Shown in pieces: positions 42,679 through 52,623 of a stretch of 64,000 nt of DNA. How positions within the stretch are numbered: the stretch's first letter is position 1; each line of letters opens with the position of its first letter. The translations under genes and the position numbers were made by a program. The stretch spans positions 62,001 through 126,000 of the forward strand of contig JAJFGF010000048.1 in NCBI GenBank assembly GCA_021776245.1, written 5' to 3'. The notes under the pieces are model-generated. The model saw nothing but the letters and a program-made list of their open reading frames with translations, was not told the origin of the DNA and made no database searches. This stretch comes from Hyphococcus sp. (GTDB lineage: Bacteria; Pseudomonadota; Alphaproteobacteria; Caulobacterales; Parvularculaceae).

Positions 42679-43706
42679 TCGAGCACAAGACTTACTTACA
42701 GGCGATCCCTTATTTCGACCGCCTTGATTATGTGGCGCCGATGAACCAGGAGCATGCTTTCTGTCTTGCGGCGGAAAAACTGCTCAAAATTGAGGTTCCA
42801 AAACGCGCGCAACATATTCGCGTTCTCTTCTGCGAAATCGGCCGCATCCTGTCGCATATATTGAATGTTACGACACAGGCGATGGATGTGGGCGCATTGA
42901 CGCCGCCGCTCTGGGGGTTCGAAGAACGCGAAAAGCTGATGGTGTTTTATGAGCGCGCATCAGGCAGCCGCATGCATGCAGCCTATTTCCGTGTCGGCGG
43001 TGTGCATCAGGACCTGCCGCCTGAGCTCATCGATGATCTTGACGCCTGGTGCGACCAATTCCCGGAAAAGATGGCGGACATCGAAACGCTGATTACCAAC
43101 AACCGTATCTTTAAACAGCGCAATGTGGATATTGGCGTTGTCACCAAAGAAGAGGCGTTCGCCTGGGGCTTTTCCGGCGTGATGGTCAGGGGGTCAGGCA
43201 TTCAGTGGGATTTGCGGCGCGCCCAACCCTATGAAACATACGACGAATATGAATTTCAGATTCCCATCGGCAAAAATGGCGACTGCTATGATCGTTATCT
43301 CTGCCGCATGGAGGAGATGACGCAATCTATTTCCATCATGAAGCAGGCAATTGAAAAGCTAAGGGAAACGCCGGGCCCCGTCATGACCACTGACGGTAAA
43401 GTGGCGCCGCCAAAGCGCGCTGAGATGAAGGGCAATATGGAAGCCCTGATCCACCATTTTAAGCTTTACACGGAAGGCTTTCACGTGCCAGCGGGCGAAG
43501 TCTATGCCGCCGTTGAAGCGCCAAAAGGCGAGTTTGGCGTCTATCTTGTCTCAGACGGTTCCAACAAACCCTATCGCTGTAAAATTCGTGCGCCGGGATA
43601 CCCGCATCTACAGGCGATGGACTGGATGACAAAAGGCCATATGCTGGCGGATGTCTCGGCCATCATCGGCTCGCTTGACGTGGTGTTTGGAGAGATTGAT
43701 CGGTGA
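42480..43706 (+). CDS. nuoD: NADH-quinone oxidoreductase subunit D
   Basis: A 408-residue 49-kDa subunit lining the quinone cavity. It shows [44 protein letters not shown] and, at the C-terminus, [41 protein letters not shown], all typical. Start ATG at 42480 with only a weak GCAGCAGG upstream; it lies within the S23 reading frame's overrun. Its stop overlaps the next gene's GTG by four bases. Confidence 0.97.
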   Translation: MPDGTKVIDVEDSASDASSERSFTINFGPQHPAAHGVLRLVLELDGEVVERVDPHIGLLHRGTEKLIEHKTYLQAIPYFDRLDYVAPMNQEHAFCLAAEKLLKIEVPKRAQHIRVLFCEIGRILSHILNVTTQAMDVGALTPPLWGFEEREKLMVFYERASGSRMHAAYFRVGGVHQDLPPELIDDLDAWCDQFPEKMADIETLITNNRIFKQRNVDIGVVTKEEAFAWGFSGVMVRGSGIQWDLRRAQPYETYDEYEFQIPIGKNGDCYDRYLCRMEEMTQSISIMKQAIEKLRETPGPVMTTDGKVAPPKRAEMKGNMEALIHHFKLYTEGFHVPAGEVYAAVEAPKGEFGVYLVSDGSNKPYRCKIRAPGYPHLQAMDWMTKGHMLADVSAIIGSLDVVFGEIDR

Positions 43707-44095
43707 GTACCGACGCCGCCATTGCCGGAATTACGCTAGGTTCATTCGTTGGGTTTGTGATACTCGGCAGCGTCATAGGGTCAGCTGTAAGAATGCACAA
43801 CGAGAGTCCCAAACGTGTGGTATTGGGGGGTATGATTTGGGGCGCCCTTATGTATGTGTTCATATTGATGCCGATGACCGTCCTTGCATTGTTTTTCGCC
43901 GACGCCAAGCTGGAGGCGTGGACCCAGATATTGCCAGGCACTATTTTGTTGATTGTGTTGCAAGTAACAAGAGCGCTCTTTCAGCTACCGCTGATTGGCC
44001 CCCCACTTTTGGCGTACGAAATTGCGCATGCGCGGTCTCGGGCTGTGCGGATGAATAAACACCTTCGAAAACTTGAAGCACTTGAAAAAGCCTGA
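43703..44095 (+). CDS. Small three-helix membrane protein inside the nuo operon
   Basis: A 130-residue protein with three or so hydrophobic segments ([69 protein letters not shown]) and a basic C-terminal helix ([18 protein letters not shown]). GTG at 43703 overlaps the nuoD stop by four bases (GTGA), implying coupling. Not a complex I subunit I recognise. Confidence 0.6.
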   Translation: MSTDAAIAGITLGSFVGFVILGSVIGSAVRMHNESPKRVVLGGMIWGALMYVFILMPMTVLALFFADAKLEAWTQILPGTILLIVLQVTRALFQLPLIGPPLLAYEIAHARSRAVRMNKHLRKLEALEKA

Positions 44096-44175
44096 TCGAC
44101 ATATCCAATTACACATCAACGTTCAGAAGTTCGCATTCTGGGAGTGCGACTCGTGACGGGGATGTGGGGTTTCAA

Positions 44176-44442
44176 ATGAAAATCCCTTCTGTCACCTGCG
44201 GCACCCATGGCGAACAGCCCGAGACCTTTGTCTGCGTCCACATCATTGCGGCGCTGAAAAAGGGCGAACCGAGCGGTTTTTGGTGGTCGCGCTCTGAAGA
44301 AGGCGTCTGGGACGCGATCTGCAATGATTGCAACAATCTCTCTCAACAGGAATTCGATGCGCTGGGCGCCGATAATATCGGCATTGTTTGTCTTGGCTGT
44401 TTCGAAGACGCCGCGACGCTTAATGAGATCCAGCTTGACTAG
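44176..44442 (+). CDS. Small zinc-ribbon-like protein
   Basis: An 88-residue protein with two Cys/His clusters: TCGTHGEQPETFVCVHI at the N-terminus and CNDCNNLS...VCLGC near the C-terminus. These resemble small bacterial zinc-ribbon proteins with a C-x2-HG...VC.HI opening. ATG at 44176 is chosen; a GTG at 44164 is also in frame. GTGGGG lies just upstream. Function unknown; placement between nuoD and nuoE is unusual. Confidence 0.55.
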   Translation: MKIPSVTCGTHGEQPETFVCVHIIAALKKGEPSGFWWSRSEEGVWDAICNDCNNLSQQEFDALGADNIGIVCLGCFEDAATLNEIQLD

Positions 44443-44770
44443 AATTCCGGGTTCTTTCCCGCGTGCCGCTGCTGTCGGCGCTTGTGTTGATTGCGGCGAA
44501 CCGCCGCGCTGATTCGACCTGAGATCGCTGCATCACGGTCATCGGACCCTGTGAGCAGCGCCGGATGGAAAGCGTTGTCTCCGAAACAGTCCGATAAAAT
44601 GTCGAAGGCGGCCCAGATTAGACGATCTCACTGGCCGATGGAGAAAGCTCCAAGAGGCTTGCCCTGTGCTAATGAAAAAGCCTAACAAACAGCCGGGCGC
44701 GTTCTGGATCAGGCGCGTTGAGCGTTAGGTCGAACGCCGCCTTTCCGGCGGCATTGAGCAACAATGGTGA
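44443..44770. other. Unassigned 328-base gap before nuoE
   Basis: No convincing gene. A 64-codon Arg/Ser-rich frame at 44491 has no supporting signal. A GCCGCC-TTTCC-GGCGGC hairpin (44736-44752) sits about 18 bases before nuoE and could mark processing. I could not match any known ncRNA (no tmRNA, RNase P, 4.5S or 6S landmark) by eye. Confidence 0.4.
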
Positions 44771-45457
44771 ATGACTATGGCGGCGCGCAGACCCGCTACC
44801 CAGCAGCCGGCTTCGTTTGAGTGGAGCGCGGAAAACCAGCGCTGGTGCGATGAACAGATTACGAAATACCCTGAAGGGCGGCAGGCCTCCTGTGTGATTC
44901 CGTTTTTATGGCGCGGCCAGAAACAGGAAGGCTGGTGCTCGATACCGATGATGGAGGCGATCGCACGGCAGCTGTCGATGCCGTATATTCGCGTCTATGA
45001 GGTCGCGACATTCTATACGATGTTTAATCTCGCCCCGGTTGGCGAGTATTTCGTCCAGATTTGCGGCACGACGCCCTGCATGCTGCGTGGGGCGCAGGAT
45101 TTGCGCGAGGTTTGCAAAAAGGTCATTGGCGTGGAAAATCACGTTTCCGATGACGGGAAGTTTTCCTGGCTGGAGGTTGAATGTCTCGGCGCCTGCACGA
45201 ATGCGCCGATGATCCAGATTTCGACCAAAGTCGGCGATCATTATTACGAGGATCTGACGCCGGAGATCTTTGAAGACCTGCTCGCGAAAATCCGGCGTGG
45301 CGAAGAGGTCAAAATCGGCACACAAAATCCGGGACGCCATACGTCAGACCCGGACGGCGAGAACACGACGCTCACCGACCCAACGCTTTATGACGGATCG
45401 CGCGCGCAACCCTTAAAAGAAATACCGAACGCGCAAGCCCCAACGCCTGCTGAATAA
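44771..45457 (+). CDS. nuoE: NADH-quinone oxidoreductase subunit E
   Basis: A 228-residue [2Fe-2S] (N1a) subunit. The four ligands are CGTTPCML and CLGACTNAPM. YPEGRQASCVIPFLWRGQKQ and YIRVYEVATFYTMFNLAP are typical. The C-terminus extends ~50 residues past the core (HTSDPDGENTTLTDPTLYDG..), a common alphaproteobacterial feature. ATG at 44771 is preferred; a second ATG follows at 44777. Confidence 0.95.
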   Translation: MTMAARRPATQQPASFEWSAENQRWCDEQITKYPEGRQASCVIPFLWRGQKQEGWCSIPMMEAIARQLSMPYIRVYEVATFYTMFNLAPVGEYFVQICGTTPCMLRGAQDLREVCKKVIGVENHVSDDGKFSWLEVECLGACTNAPMIQISTKVGDHYYEDLTPEIFEDLLAKIRRGEEVKIGTQNPGRHTSDPDGENTTLTDPTLYDGSRAQPLKEIPNAQAPTPAE

Positions 45458-45458
45458 A

Positions 45459-45695
45459 ATGAACGCCATCGACGACCAAAAACGCAAGGATGCGATCAAG
45501 GGATTGATCAATATTGTGATCCTGGAAGGCATTGTTCTGATGCTGGTCGTTGCAGTTTTTCTGTCAACGCAGAGTATGATCTTTCTGATTGGCGGGATCA
45601 TGGGCTCCACGCTGATTTTTGCGCCAATGATTCTTCGCTGGTCAAAGGCTCATGGCGCGGCAATGAAACCGAATAGCGACAATAACGCAAATTGA
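45459..45695 (+). CDS. Small two-helix membrane protein between nuoE and nuoF
   Basis: A 78-residue protein, one base after the nuoE stop. Two hydrophobic helices (LINIVILEGIVLMLVVAVFLS; MIFLIGGIMGSTLIFAPMILRW) are flanked by charged termini. I do not recognise it as a complex I subunit. It may be an assembly helper or lineage-specific insertion; only its tight spacing supports expression with nuoE and nuoF. Confidence 0.55.
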   Translation: MNAIDDQKRKDAIKGLINIVILEGIVLMLVVAVFLSTQSMIFLIGGIMGSTLIFAPMILRWSKAHGAAMKPNSDNNAN

Positions 45696-45712
45696 TCTGA
45701 TAGGCTTAACCG

Positions 45713-47020
45713 ATGCTCGAAGATAAAGACCGGATATTCACCAATCTCTACGGCCTCCATGACTGGCGGCTGGAAGCAGCGAAAAAACGCGGCGCCTGGA
45801 ACGGCACGGCGGATTTAATCCGTATGGGGCCGGACTGGATTATTCAGCAGATCAAGGATTCAGGCTTGCGCGGCCGCGGCGGCGCCGGGTTTCCCACTGG
45901 TCTCAAATGGTCCTTCATGCCCAGGGAAGTAGGTGAGCGGCCGCATTATCTCGTTGTGAATGCTGACGAATCTGAGCCAGGCACTTGCAAGGACCGCGAG
46001 ATGATGCGCCATGACCCGCATCTTTTTATCGAAGGATGCCTCATTGCTTCCTACGCGATGAAAGCGAGCGCCTGCTACATCTATATTCGCGGCGAATATG
46101 TTGATGAACGCAACAATTTACAGGCGGCCGTCGATGAGGCTTATGCCGCGGGTCTTTTAGGCAAAAATGCTGCCGGGTCGGGGTGGGATTTCGATCTTTA
46201 TGTTCACCACGGCGCCGGCGCTTATATTTGCGGCGAGGAAACGGCGCTGCTTGAAAGTCTTGAAGGTAAAAAAGGCCAGCCGCGTTTAAAGCCGCCTTTT
46301 CCCGCGGGCGCAGGTCTTTATGGCTGCCCGACGACTGTCAACAATGTGGAATCAATCGCGGTAGTACCAACGATTTTACGCCGCGGCGCCGATTGGTTTC
46401 AAAAATTCGGCCGCGACAACAACAAAGGCACGAAGGTTTTTTGCATTTCCGGGCACGTCAATCGCCCATGCAATGTGGAAGAAGCGATGTCGATCCCATT
46501 GCGGCAGTTGATCGATACGCATTGCGGCGGCGTTAAGGGAGGCTGGGACAATCTGAAAGCGATCATTCCCGGCGGATCATCTGTGCCGTTGCTGCCCAGG
46601 GAAATCTGCGACGATGTGCTGATGGATTTTGACGCCTTGCGCGATGTCAGATCGGGCCTCGGGACGGCGGCGGTCATCGTTATGGACAAATCGACGGATA
46701 TTGTCCGGGCGATCTCACGCATCAGCTATTTTTACAAGCATGAAAGTTGCGGCCAGTGCACGCCATGCCGGGAAGGAACCGGCTGGATGTGGCGCGTTCT
46801 CGAGCGAATGGCGGAAGGAAATTCTTCCACGGCCGAGATCGACAAGCTGCTTGATGTTGCCGGTCAGATCGAGGGCCACACCATATGTGCGCTTGGCGAT
46901 GCTGCTGCATGGCCTGTTCAAGGGCTCATTCGACACTTCCGCAGCGAGATCGAAGAGCGAATCAATGCCTATCGCGCAGATCGCGGGCCGGTCTCGATGA
47001 CCAGCGTGGCTGCAGAATAA
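45713..47020 (+). CDS. nuoF: NADH-quinone oxidoreductase subunit F
   Basis: A 435-residue subunit with FMN, cluster N3 and the NADH site. It shows [59 protein letters not shown] and [17 protein letters not shown] for N3. The length is normal. It is a separate copy from fdsB at 6.6 kb. It is followed by a ~120-base gap before the HU gene. Confidence 0.97.
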   Translation: MLEDKDRIFTNLYGLHDWRLEAAKKRGAWNGTADLIRMGPDWIIQQIKDSGLRGRGGAGFPTGLKWSFMPREVGERPHYLVVNADESEPGTCKDREMMRHDPHLFIEGCLIASYAMKASACYIYIRGEYVDERNNLQAAVDEAYAAGLLGKNAAGSGWDFDLYVHHGAGAYICGEETALLESLEGKKGQPRLKPPFPAGAGLYGCPTTVNNVESIAVVPTILRRGADWFQKFGRDNNKGTKVFCISGHVNRPCNVEEAMSIPLRQLIDTHCGGVKGGWDNLKAIIPGGSSVPLLPREICDDVLMDFDALRDVRSGLGTAAVIVMDKSTDIVRAISRISYFYKHESCGQCTPCREGTGWMWRVLERMAEGNSSTAEIDKLLDVAGQIEGHTICALGDAAAWPVQGLIRHFRSEIEERINAYRADRGPVSMTSVAAE

Positions 47021-47143
47021 TAATCGGCAATAGTTTTTTTCAGTGCTGACTTTGCCGCGAAATTGTGGAAAGTGCTTGCGCTGCAGCGAATCGCGTGATT
47101 CTGTCCGCGTTTCGGAATTACAACATTAATAAAGGAATTTCCT

Positions 47144-47602
47144 ATGGCCGTTAAACGGAAGACTGCAAAGAAGAAGGCGCCGGCGAGAAAAGCCCCCGCC
47201 AAGAAGAAGGCCGCCAAGAAAAAAGCGCCTGCCAGAAAAGCGCCCGCCAAGCGTAAAGCGGCGAAAAAAGCGCCTGCCAAGAGGGCGCCAGCAAAGAAAA
47301 AAGTCGCTATCAAGGCGCTACCGCCTGTCGTGACGCTGAAGCATCTGGCGGCTGAACTCGCCGCGACCCATGATCTTCCGAAAAAGCAAACTGAAGAATA
47401 TCTTTCAGAATTTATCGGCCTGATCGGCAAATACCTGAAAAAAGGCAAGAAGGTTCGCATCGCCAGCCTCGGCATCATGCAAGTGCGCCATCGCGCAGCG
47501 CGCATGGGGCGTAACCCGGCGACGGGCGAAGCCATCAAAATCAAGGCAAGCAAGAAAGTTGCTTTCCGCGTTGCGAAAGATCTCAAAGAATCGGTTCTTT
47601 AG
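47144..47602 (+). CDS. HU-family DNA-binding protein with histone-H1-like N-terminal tail
   Basis: A 152-residue protein. The first ~58 residues are a basic Lys/Ala/Pro tail with KKAPARKAPAKK-type repeats. The rest (HLAAELAATHDLPKKQTEEYL.., KGKKVRIASLGIMQVRHRAARMGRNPATGEAIKIKASKKVAFRVAKDLKE) is a complete HU/IHF fold with the RNPATGE DNA-intercalating arm. AAGGA lies upstream of the ATG. It stands after nuoF and ends at a strong terminator, so it may be the last gene of a nuo sub-operon or have its own promoter. Confidence 0.88.
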   Translation: MAVKRKTAKKKAPARKAPAKKKAAKKKAPARKAPAKRKAAKKAPAKRAPAKKKVAIKALPPVVTLKHLAAELAATHDLPKKQTEEYLSEFIGLIGKYLKKGKKVRIASLGIMQVRHRAARMGRNPATGEAIKIKASKKVAFRVAKDLKESVL

Positions 47603-47620
47603 GTCAGCAAAAGACAACAA

Positions 47621-47661
47621 GGCCCGGCGTTACGGTAGGGATACCGGCGCCGGGTTTTTTT
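47621..47661 (+). terminator. Strong intrinsic terminator after the HU gene
   Basis: The CCCGGCG/CGCCGGG stem (47623-47629 and 47648-47654) with an inner GGTA/TACC stem is followed by seven T's. It ends transcription coming from nuoF/HU. Its last T's overlap the end of the convergent acyltransferase gene. Confidence 0.9.
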
Positions 47662-48745
47662 ACGGCCGGAATTTTTTTCGCAAGGCTAAGAAGCGCTTTT
47701 CAAAAATATAGAAACTTATCGCCGAGACCGAAACCGTGCCGGCAAGCGCAAGCAAAAATTCCAGATACAGGTGGGGCAAGCCAAGCCTGTTGATGATCGC
47801 ATTGGCGATGTGGATGCACCACATATGGTAAAGATACATGCCGTAGCTGACGCCGCCGACAAAAGCGACCGGCCGCCAATCAAGGAATTTCGTGATATTT
47901 GCCGCCGGTTGCAGGACAATACTCGCAATCCATAAGGCCATGGCCAGATGGATGGAAAACCTTATGGTCCCGGATATATCCGAGGCGGGGATATTCAAAA
48001 GCACCAGCAAAAGCGCTGCAAAAGCCATGGTGGCCCCGCGAAAACCGGCAATTTTTTCCGCAAGTAGAAAGGTTCTTTGGCGGTTCAACAAATGCGCCAG
48101 CCCGACGCCCAGAAGAATTGGCGTGAAAGTCGATTGCAGGATTTCCGGATGGTCGGCGACGGTTAGGCCAAAGACCGACGCCATAGCTGGATCGAGCACG
48201 CCGAAATTAATCAGTTGATTTGCAAGTAATGCCGTTGCCCAAAAAACAACCATAACAATCGGCGCCGCAAAAGCTTCGATCAATGGCCATATCAAATAGA
48301 ACTGCTCTTCCGTCGCGAGCGACCACGTAATCGAAAGATTATTGGCGCCCGGTTCAATCCAGTTTGAGAGGTAAAGCGCATAAACAGGAAAACCGTCGAC
48401 CAAGGTTTTCGTATCAGGGTCACCCGGCTTGAAAATCAAATAGGCGCCAAGCAAGGAAAATAGCACCAGATAATATGCCGGGACGAGCCTCAGGATACGG
48501 CGCATCCAGAAATCCTTGAGTGAAATTCGCCCGTTTTTCGCCTTCTCGCGGATCAGAAGCGTTGAAATGAGAAAACCGCTTAAAACGAAAAACAGATCAA
48601 CGCCAACGAAGCCCCGAAGAAACATTGGCAGAAACGCCGGATGCGCAGAATGGTGCCAGACCACGGCGATAATCGCGACAGCGCGCAGCCCGTCCAGCCC
48701 GGCAAAATGCCGACGCTGCAAATATGACTGATGGCTGCTGCTCAT
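47660..48745 (-). CDS. Acyltransferase family 3 integral membrane protein
   Basis: A ~361-residue membrane acyltransferase of the OafA/NolL type. The conserved opening FAGLDGLRAVAIIAVVWHHSA contains the R..H catalytic-region residues, followed by FFVLSGFLISTLL, WMRRILRLVPAYYLVLF and ATEEQFYLIWPL. About ten hydrophobic helices. ATG at 48745 is chosen; an earlier start at 48868 adds 41 low-complexity residues. It transfers acyl groups to cell-surface sugars or small molecules. It interrupts the nuo cluster on the opposite strand. Confidence 0.85.
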   Translation of the reverse strand: MSSSHQSYLQRRHFAGLDGLRAVAIIAVVWHHSAHPAFLPMFLRGFVGVDLFFVLSGFLISTLLIREKAKNGRISLKDFWMRRILRLVPAYYLVLFSLLGAYLIFKPGDPDTKTLVDGFPVYALYLSNWIEPGANNLSITWSLATEEQFYLIWPLIEAFAAPIVMVVFWATALLANQLINFGVLDPAMASVFGLTVADHPEILQSTFTPILLGVGLAHLLNRQRTFLLAEKIAGFRGATMAFAALLLVLLNIPASDISGTIRFSIHLAMALWIASIVLQPAANITKFLDWRPVAFVGGVSYGMYLYHMWCIHIANAIINRLGLPHLYLEFLLALAGTVSVSAISFYIFEKRFLALRKKFRP

Positions 48746-48983
48746 CGCGGGATTGTTCCTGGCGTCTCTGCTTGATTTCCTAACCGACGATCCGCCTGAG
48801 CGCTTGGGCGTCGTCAAGCGCGCCGAACCACGCTCAGGAATTGAATCACGGTTCGAAAAATACCTCAAATCTGCTAAATTATATTACCGGGATGGCAATT
48901 GACGGATATATGTCCGGAAACACGTGTTGGACGCGCCCATAAGGCCCTCAGGCCGGGTTGCAGTGATAATTGAGGGGCCTGCA

Positions 48984-49514
48984 GTGGTTCTTACGGAAAC
49001 GCATTTGAGAATTGAAAAATGTGAAGATCCCGGCGCTGCGGAGATGATCTCTGCGCTCGCCAGCGTCACATTTACCGAGAGTTTCGGCGATATGTACAAG
49101 CCGGAAGATCTGAACATGTTTCTACGCGACAAGCATGCGCCCGACATCTACCGCCAATTGCTTACCAACCCGGCCTTTGGAATTTGGGTCGCATATGATG
49201 AAAAAGATGGGGCGGCAGCCTATCTCGTCGCTGGGCCTTGTGATTTGCCGGTTCCTAACATGGCGGAAAACGCGGGCGAAGTGATCCGATTTTATGCGCG
49301 CAAATCGTGGCATGGATCCGGGGTTGGCGGTCGCCTGATGACCACAGCACTTAAATGGCTGAAGGCGCGTCATGATCATATCTACGTTAGCGTTTATGCG
49401 GAAAACCATGGCGCGCATCGGCTTTATCGACGGCATGGGTTTGAAAAGATACATGAATATTTTTACAAAGTAGGCAATCAAGCCGATCCGGAATTCATTT
49501 TTGAACGCCGATGA
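48984..49514 (+). CDS. GNAT-family N-acetyltransferase
   Basis: A 176-residue protein with the GNAT fold: FYARKSWHGSGVGGRLMTTALKWLKARH is the acetyl-CoA binding R-x2-G-x-G/A loop, and VSVYAENHGAHRLYRRHGFEKIHEYFY is the conserved C-terminal region. A GTG at 48984 is preferred because GAGGGG lies about seven bases upstream; a TTG at 48924 is also in frame. It overlaps the sulfotransferase by four bases. Confidence 0.8.
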   Translation: MVLTETHLRIEKCEDPGAAEMISALASVTFTESFGDMYKPEDLNMFLRDKHAPDIYRQLLTNPAFGIWVAYDEKDGAAAYLVAGPCDLPVPNMAENAGEVIRFYARKSWHGSGVGGRLMTTALKWLKARHDHIYVSVYAENHGAHRLYRRHGFEKIHEYFYKVGNQADPEFIFERR

Positions 49515-50359
49515 CAAACACACTCCTCTTATGTATCGGAGCGCAAAAAGCCGGCACGACCTGGCTTGCTGATTATTTTCGCGAGCACCCGGAAGTGCAC
49601 ATGCCGCCGGTAAAGGAAGTGCATTATTTTGACGCCCGGTTCGTTCCCGAATGGTGCGCCAAATATGAAGAAGAAATGCTTGCAGAGTTTCAAGCAGAAT
49701 CCGCCGGCTTGACCCTTGAGACTTGCGGCGATCCGGCCTTGCAGCAGAAACTCCACGCGATGTTGTTGCGCTTCCGGATGATTAGCAATTCGAGTGAGTA
49801 TATCCGGTTCATGAGCTGGGGCGCGCAAACCCGTTCCGTTTTGTTTGAAGCGACGCCTGATTATTCGATGATTGACGCCGCCGGTTTCCGGGCAATGAAG
49901 AATATGCATGCCGATACGAGATTGATTTTCCTGCTACGTAATCCGGCGGAGCGTTACTGGTCATCGATGAAATTCAACCGCACGCATAATCCGGCATTTG
50001 ACATTGACGCCATGTTCGACCGGCTGATCGACCGGGAAGATTTCATGCTGCTGACGGATTACGACCGGACGATTCGTGAAGCGTTGAAAATATTTGAGCC
50101 GGGCAGGCTCCATCTTGAGTTTTATGAACGGCTGTTTGACCAGTCCGCGACCGACCGGATTTGCCGGTTCGCCGGGATTGGGCCGCGCAAGGCTGACTTC
50201 GGCGGCCGGTCAAATGCGTCGATCGCCGGCGATATGCCCGCCGAACGGCGCGCCCAGGCGGTGCGCGCCTATAGCCGGGTCTATTCTGAAATTGCGGAGC
50301 GGTTTCAGGGCGATATCCCGCAAAACTGGAAGGCTGACATGGCGCTCCTTGGCGGGTGA
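49511..50359 (+). CDS. Sulfotransferase (PAPS-dependent)
   Basis: A 282-residue sulfotransferase. The 5'-phosphosulfate loop is LCIGAQKAGTTWLADYF near the N-terminus and the 3'-phosphate site is FLLRNPAERYWSSMKFN. HYFDARFVPEW and FEATPDYSMI are family-typical. It transfers sulfate from PAPS to a glycan or lipid. It is coupled to the GNAT gene by a four-base overlap (ATGA) and sits between the acyltransferase and nuoG. Confidence 0.88.
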   Translation: MTNTLLLCIGAQKAGTTWLADYFREHPEVHMPPVKEVHYFDARFVPEWCAKYEEEMLAEFQAESAGLTLETCGDPALQQKLHAMLLRFRMISNSSEYIRFMSWGAQTRSVLFEATPDYSMIDAAGFRAMKNMHADTRLIFLLRNPAERYWSSMKFNRTHNPAFDIDAMFDRLIDREDFMLLTDYDRTIREALKIFEPGRLHLEFYERLFDQSATDRICRFAGIGPRKADFGGRSNASIAGDMPAERRAQAVRAYSRVYSEIAERFQGDIPQNWKADMALLGG

Positions 50360-50450
50360 AGTGTCGCGCTGATCGGTGCTGGCAAGCCGCCGAAAATGTG
50401 TCTAAAGAGGCGCTTCAGAGCAGAAAAACAGATCAGGAAAGACCCTCGAG

Positions 50451-52556
50451 ATGAGCGATACGCGCGTCATAAAGGTGAATGGCGAAGAGCACGAAGTTCG
50501 ATCAGATTTGACGCTTCTGCAGGCTTGCGAGGAGGCGGGAGAGGAAATACCCCGCTTTTGCTATCACGAGCGCCTGTCCGTCGCCGGCAATTGCCGCATG
50601 TGCCTGATTGAAGTCAAAGGCGGCCCGCCCAAGCCGGTCGCGTCATGCGCGCAGAATGTGCGTGATCTGCGCCCTGGTCCCGATGGCCAGCCGCCTGAGC
50701 TTTTCACCAATACGCCGATGGTCAAAAAAGCCCGCGAAGGGGTGATGGAGTTCCTGCTGATCAATCACCCCCTTGATTGCCCGATTTGCGATCAGGGCGG
50801 TGAATGTGATCTTCAGGACCAGGCCATGGCTTATGGCCGGGACGGATCACGCTTTGAGGAAAACAAGCGCGCCGTCGAAGAAAAACACATGGGCCCGCTC
50901 ATCAAGACGATCATGACGCGGTGCATTCAATGTACGCGCTGTGTTCGCTTTGCGACTGAAATTGCAGGCGTTGACGATCTCGGCCTGGTTAATCGCGGCG
51001 AGAATGCAGAGATTACAACTTATCTTGAACAGGCTGTGCGATCGGAACTGACTGGCAATTTAATTGACGTATGTCCGGTCGGCGCCCTGACCTCGAAACC
51101 CTACGCATTTAACGCACGCCCCTGGGAATTGAGAAAAACCGAAACCGTCGATGTGATGGATGCGGTTGGTTCAAATATTCGAGTTGATGCGCGAGGGCGG
51201 GAGGTGTTGCGAATCCTTCCCGTGCTGCATGAGAACATCAACGAGGAATGGATTGCCGACAAAACGCGATTTGTCTGGGACGGCCTTAAACGCCAGCGGC
51301 TGGATCGCCCTTATGTGCGGCGCGACGGCAAATTGCAGGCTGCGAGCTGGGACGAGGCCCTGACGGCGGCGGCGGAAAAACTGAAAGCTGCGCCAGCCGG
51401 CAAGATCGCGGGCATCGTCGGAGATCTCGCGCCAACAGAGGCCGTCAAAGCCCTCAAAGATATGATGGTGTCGATCGGCGCGCCGCATATGGACTGCCGT
51501 CAGGATGACACCAAGTTCGGCGGCGGCGATCGTCGTTCATATCTGTTCAACACCGGCATTGCCGGGCTTGAAAGCGCTGATGCGATTTTGCTGATTGGAA
51601 CCAATCCGCGCGTTGAAGCGCCAATGGTCAATGCGCGTATCCGTAAAGCATGGCTCAATAATCTTGATCTAAAAATCGGCGTGATCGGCGAACAGGCCGA
51701 CTTGTCTTACGACTATGAATATCTCGGCGCCGGGCCGGAAACGCTTTCCAAATTGGCTGCAGGTGAAGGCGACTTTTTTGAAATGCTGAAGAATGCAAAG
51801 CGTCCGGCAATCATCCTCGGTATGGGCGCTCTCGCGCGTAATGACGCCGCCGCGATCGAAGCGCTGACCGCTAAACTCGCAACTGCGGTGCGCGCCGTGT
51901 TCGGCGACTGGAACGGATATAATGTCCTGCAAACCGCCGCGGGCCGGGTTGGGGCGCTCGATCTTAAATTCCTGCCGGCGCAGGGCGGGCGCGATTTTTC
52001 GTCAATCCTTGACGGCTGCAAGTCAGGCCAGATCGATGTGGTCTATAATCTTGGCGCCGATGAGTTTGATACAAAGCGTCTCGACGGGGCTTTCGTGATT
52101 TATCAGGGCCATCATGGCGACGCCGGCGCGCGTCACGCTGACGTCATTTTCCCGGGCGCTGCCTATACCGAGCAGAATGCGATTTACGTAAACCTCGAGG
52201 GCAGGGCGCAAATGGCTTCCCGCGCCTCCTTTCCGCCTGGCGACGCCCGTGAAGATTGGGCGATCCTGCGCGCGCTTTCCGACCGTATCGGCCGCACCTT
52301 GCCCTATGACGATCTTTTCGCGTTGCGTCAGGCAATGATTGAGGATGCGCCCAATCTCGGCCGTATTGACGCGATTGGCGAAGGCGATGCGCCTTTCGAT
52401 CTTTCCGTGATCGGCGAGACCGGCGCCGTCAGCGATGCGCCATTCCGGTCGCCCATTCGTGATTATTATTTGACTAATCCCGTTGCCCGCGCCTCGAAAA
52501 CAATGGCGGAGTGTTCCGCAATGATGGGCGGCGCGCAAAAAATTGCGGCGGAATAA
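50451..52556 (+). CDS. nuoG: NADH-quinone oxidoreductase subunit G
   Basis: A 701-residue subunit, mitochondrial size. Cluster motifs in order: N1b (RFCYHERLSVAGNCRMCLIE...SCAQNV), N5 (HPLDCPICDQGGECDLQD), N4 (CIQCTRCVRFATE...DVCPVGALTSK). The N7 motif of the E. coli type is absent, as in mitochondrial-type enzymes. The C-terminal half has the degenerate molybdopterin fold. Confidence 0.95.
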   Translation: MSDTRVIKVNGEEHEVRSDLTLLQACEEAGEEIPRFCYHERLSVAGNCRMCLIEVKGGPPKPVASCAQNVRDLRPGPDGQPPELFTNTPMVKKAREGVMEFLLINHPLDCPICDQGGECDLQDQAMAYGRDGSRFEENKRAVEEKHMGPLIKTIMTRCIQCTRCVRFATEIAGVDDLGLVNRGENAEITTYLEQAVRSELTGNLIDVCPVGALTSKPYAFNARPWELRKTETVDVMDAVGSNIRVDARGREVLRILPVLHENINEEWIADKTRFVWDGLKRQRLDRPYVRRDGKLQAASWDEALTAAAEKLKAAPAGKIAGIVGDLAPTEAVKALKDMMVSIGAPHMDCRQDDTKFGGGDRRSYLFNTGIAGLESADAILLIGTNPRVEAPMVNARIRKAWLNNLDLKIGVIGEQADLSYDYEYLGAGPETLSKLAAGEGDFFEMLKNAKRPAIILGMGALARNDAAAIEALTAKLATAVRAVFGDWNGYNVLQTAAGRVGALDLKFLPAQGGRDFSSILDGCKSGQIDVVYNLGADEFDTKRLDGAFVIYQGHHGDAGARHADVIFPGAAYTEQNAIYVNLEGRAQMASRASFPPGDAREDWAILRALSDRIGRTLPYDDLFALRQAMIEDAPNLGRIDAIGEGDAPFDLSVIGETGAVSDAPFRSPIRDYYLTNPVARASKTMAECSAMMGGAQKIAAE

Positions 52557-52623
52557 AGCCGCACTTTTTGATTGCTTGCCGAGCATCAGCAATTAATTTT
52601 TTTCTCGGGAATGAGGGGCGCAG

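Noticed and set aside
46969-47586. Hydrophobic 205-codon frame antisense to the HU gene
   Set aside because: The Ala/Phe/Leu-rich stretch is simply the complement of the Lys/Ala tail codons, not a membrane protein.
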